Assembly: GCA_005778045.1 (NCBI GenBank)
Contig: SXKQ01000205.1
Coordinates: 1 to 7,328, forward strand
Direction of reading: 5' to 3'
DNA from: Planctomycetia bacterium
GTDB lineage: Bacteria; Planctomycetota; UBA1135; GCA-002686595
Length of the DNA stretch: 7,328 nucleotides
Under the pieces are notes generated by a model that worked only from the letters and a program-made list of their open reading frames with translations, was not told where the DNA came from and searched no databases. Positions 6,523 through 7,328 of the stretch are shown one piece after another. A program made the translations under genes and the position numbers. Within the stretch, counting starts at the first letter, position 1. Each line of letters begins with the position of its first letter.

Positions 6523-7328
6523 GCTCCCACGAAGAACCTGCCCCCACAGCGTGGCTGGCCCTCGAGACTGGCGTCGTGCTCCCCGGTCGCGCCGTCGGCG
6601 CGCGCGGCGAAAAGAGCGGCGACATCGTCTTCAACACCGCCATGAGCGGCTACCAGGAGATCCTCACCGACCCGTCCTACTTCGGACAGGTCGTGGTGAT
6701 GACCTATCCGCTGATCGGCAACTACGGCATCGTGGCCGAGGACGACGAGAGCGGCGCCGCTTGGCCGGAGGCCTTCGTGATGAAGGAGATGAGCTCGATC
6801 CCGTCGAACCGGCGCGCGACGAGCTCGCTGCCCGACTGGCTGGCCGCGAAGGGCGTAGTCGCGATCGACGGCGTCGATACGCGGCGCCTGACGAAGATCG
6901 TGCGCGAGGAGGGCTGCCTGAAGTGCGTGGTGTCGACGGTCGACTCGAACCCCGAGTCGCTCGTCAAGAAGGCCAAGAGCACGCTCTCGACCGACAACCG
7001 CGACCTCGCGCGCCTCGTGACCTGCAAGCAGGTGTACGAGTGGAACCATGACTTCGACCCGAGCTACCCGGCGCTGGTCGAGCGCTGGAGCGGGCCGCGC
7101 AAGCGCTGCGTGGCGTATGACTTTGGCGCCAAGCGCAACATCGTGCGCTCGCTGGTACATGCGGGCTTCGACGTCACCGTCGTACCGGCGACCACCAAGG
7201 CCAGCGAGGTGCTCGCGCTCGAGCCGGACGCGATCTTCCTCTCCCACGGTCCCGGCGACCCGGCACCCGTGTGCGCCATCCCCGAGATCGCCAACCTCGT
7301 CGGAAAGAAGCCGATCTTCGGCATCTGC
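6519..7328 (+). CDS. carA: Carbamoyl-phosphate synthase small subunit (CarA), C-terminus cut by right window edge
   Basis: The glutaminase subunit that feeds ammonia to CarB to make carbamoyl phosphate for pyrimidines and arginine; cytosolic. The frame is open from the ATG at 6519 to the last base, giving 270 of a usual ~370-400 residues. The N-terminal CPSase domain (about 12-150) shows [20 protein letters not shown] (38-57), TYPLIGNYG (62-70) and [15 protein letters not shown] (about 115-129). The class I glutamine amidotransferase domain starts near [15 protein letters not shown] (about 198-212), then SHGPGDPAP and KPIFGIC. The last residue, C270, is the catalytic nucleophile of the GIC(L)GHQ motif. 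The His-Glu part of the triad is outside. The start overlaps the larB stop (ATGA) and has no clear Shine-Dalgarno of its own, so translation is probably coupled to larB. Confidence 0.96.
   Translation, partial: MSSHEEPAPTAWLALETGVVLPGRAVGARGEKSGDIVFNTAMSGYQEILTDPSYFGQVVVMTYPLIGNYGIVAEDDESGAAWPEAFVMKEMSSIPSNRRATSSLPDWLAAKGVVAIDGVDTRRLTKIVREEGCLKCVVSTVDSNPESLVKKAKSTLSTDNRDLARLVTCKQVYEWNHDFDPSYPALVERWSGPRKRCVAYDFGAKRNIVRSLVHAGFDVTVVPATTKASEVLALEPDAIFLSHGPGDPAPVCAIPEIANLVGKKPIFGIC

Overview
The window is very GC-rich bacterial DNA (about 70% by eye, with G/C at most third codon positions) and gene-dense. No mobile element, RNA gene or CRISPR array was seen. The gene set is mostly conserved housekeeping, plus one unusual secreted protein. 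The repeat-rich EF-hand protein, the membrane-anchored S41 protease and the high GC suggest a Gram-negative lineage such as Planctomycetota or Myxococcota. This is inference; nothing in the window settles the phylum.

Left part (1-715, minus strand): a pterin pair. A 6-pyruvoyl/6-carboxytetrahydropterin synthase (PTPS/QueD family) lies directly upstream of folE, which runs off the left edge. FolE makes dihydroneopterin triphosphate from GTP and the PTPS-family enzyme uses it, so they are consecutive steps toward queuosine, or toward a folate or biopterin branch. The two reading frames overlap by 139 bases. The end of the PTPS frame looks like out-of-frame folE sequence.

Middle (716-3165): a 230-base divergent intergenic region with two small hairpins, then a plus-strand DUF2203-like coiled-coil protein (946-1305). 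It converges on a minus-strand gene for a 594-residue secreted protein (1381-3165). That protein has a signal peptide, a Pro/Ala/Gly-rich segment, two canonical EF-hand loops and five copies of a helical-hairpin repeat. Four of the copies form an exact two-fold 120-residue (360-bp) duplication. It is the least ordinary item here and matches no family I can name.

Right part (3305-7328, plus strand): a tight run of ctp (S41 C-terminal processing protease), tsaD (t6A tRNA modification), larB (nickel-pincer nucleotide biosynthesis) and carA (carbamoyl-phosphate synthase small subunit, cut by the right edge exactly at its catalytic Cys). ctp/tsaD and larB/carA each overlap by four bases, so translational coupling is likely. 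A 78-base gap with a GC hairpin and a -10-like element separates tsaD from larB. No single pathway joins these four genes. The arrangement looks like a housekeeping operon.

I found no clear evidence of a wholly new system. The best leads are the EF-hand/helical-hairpin repeat protein and the PTPS-folE overlap.
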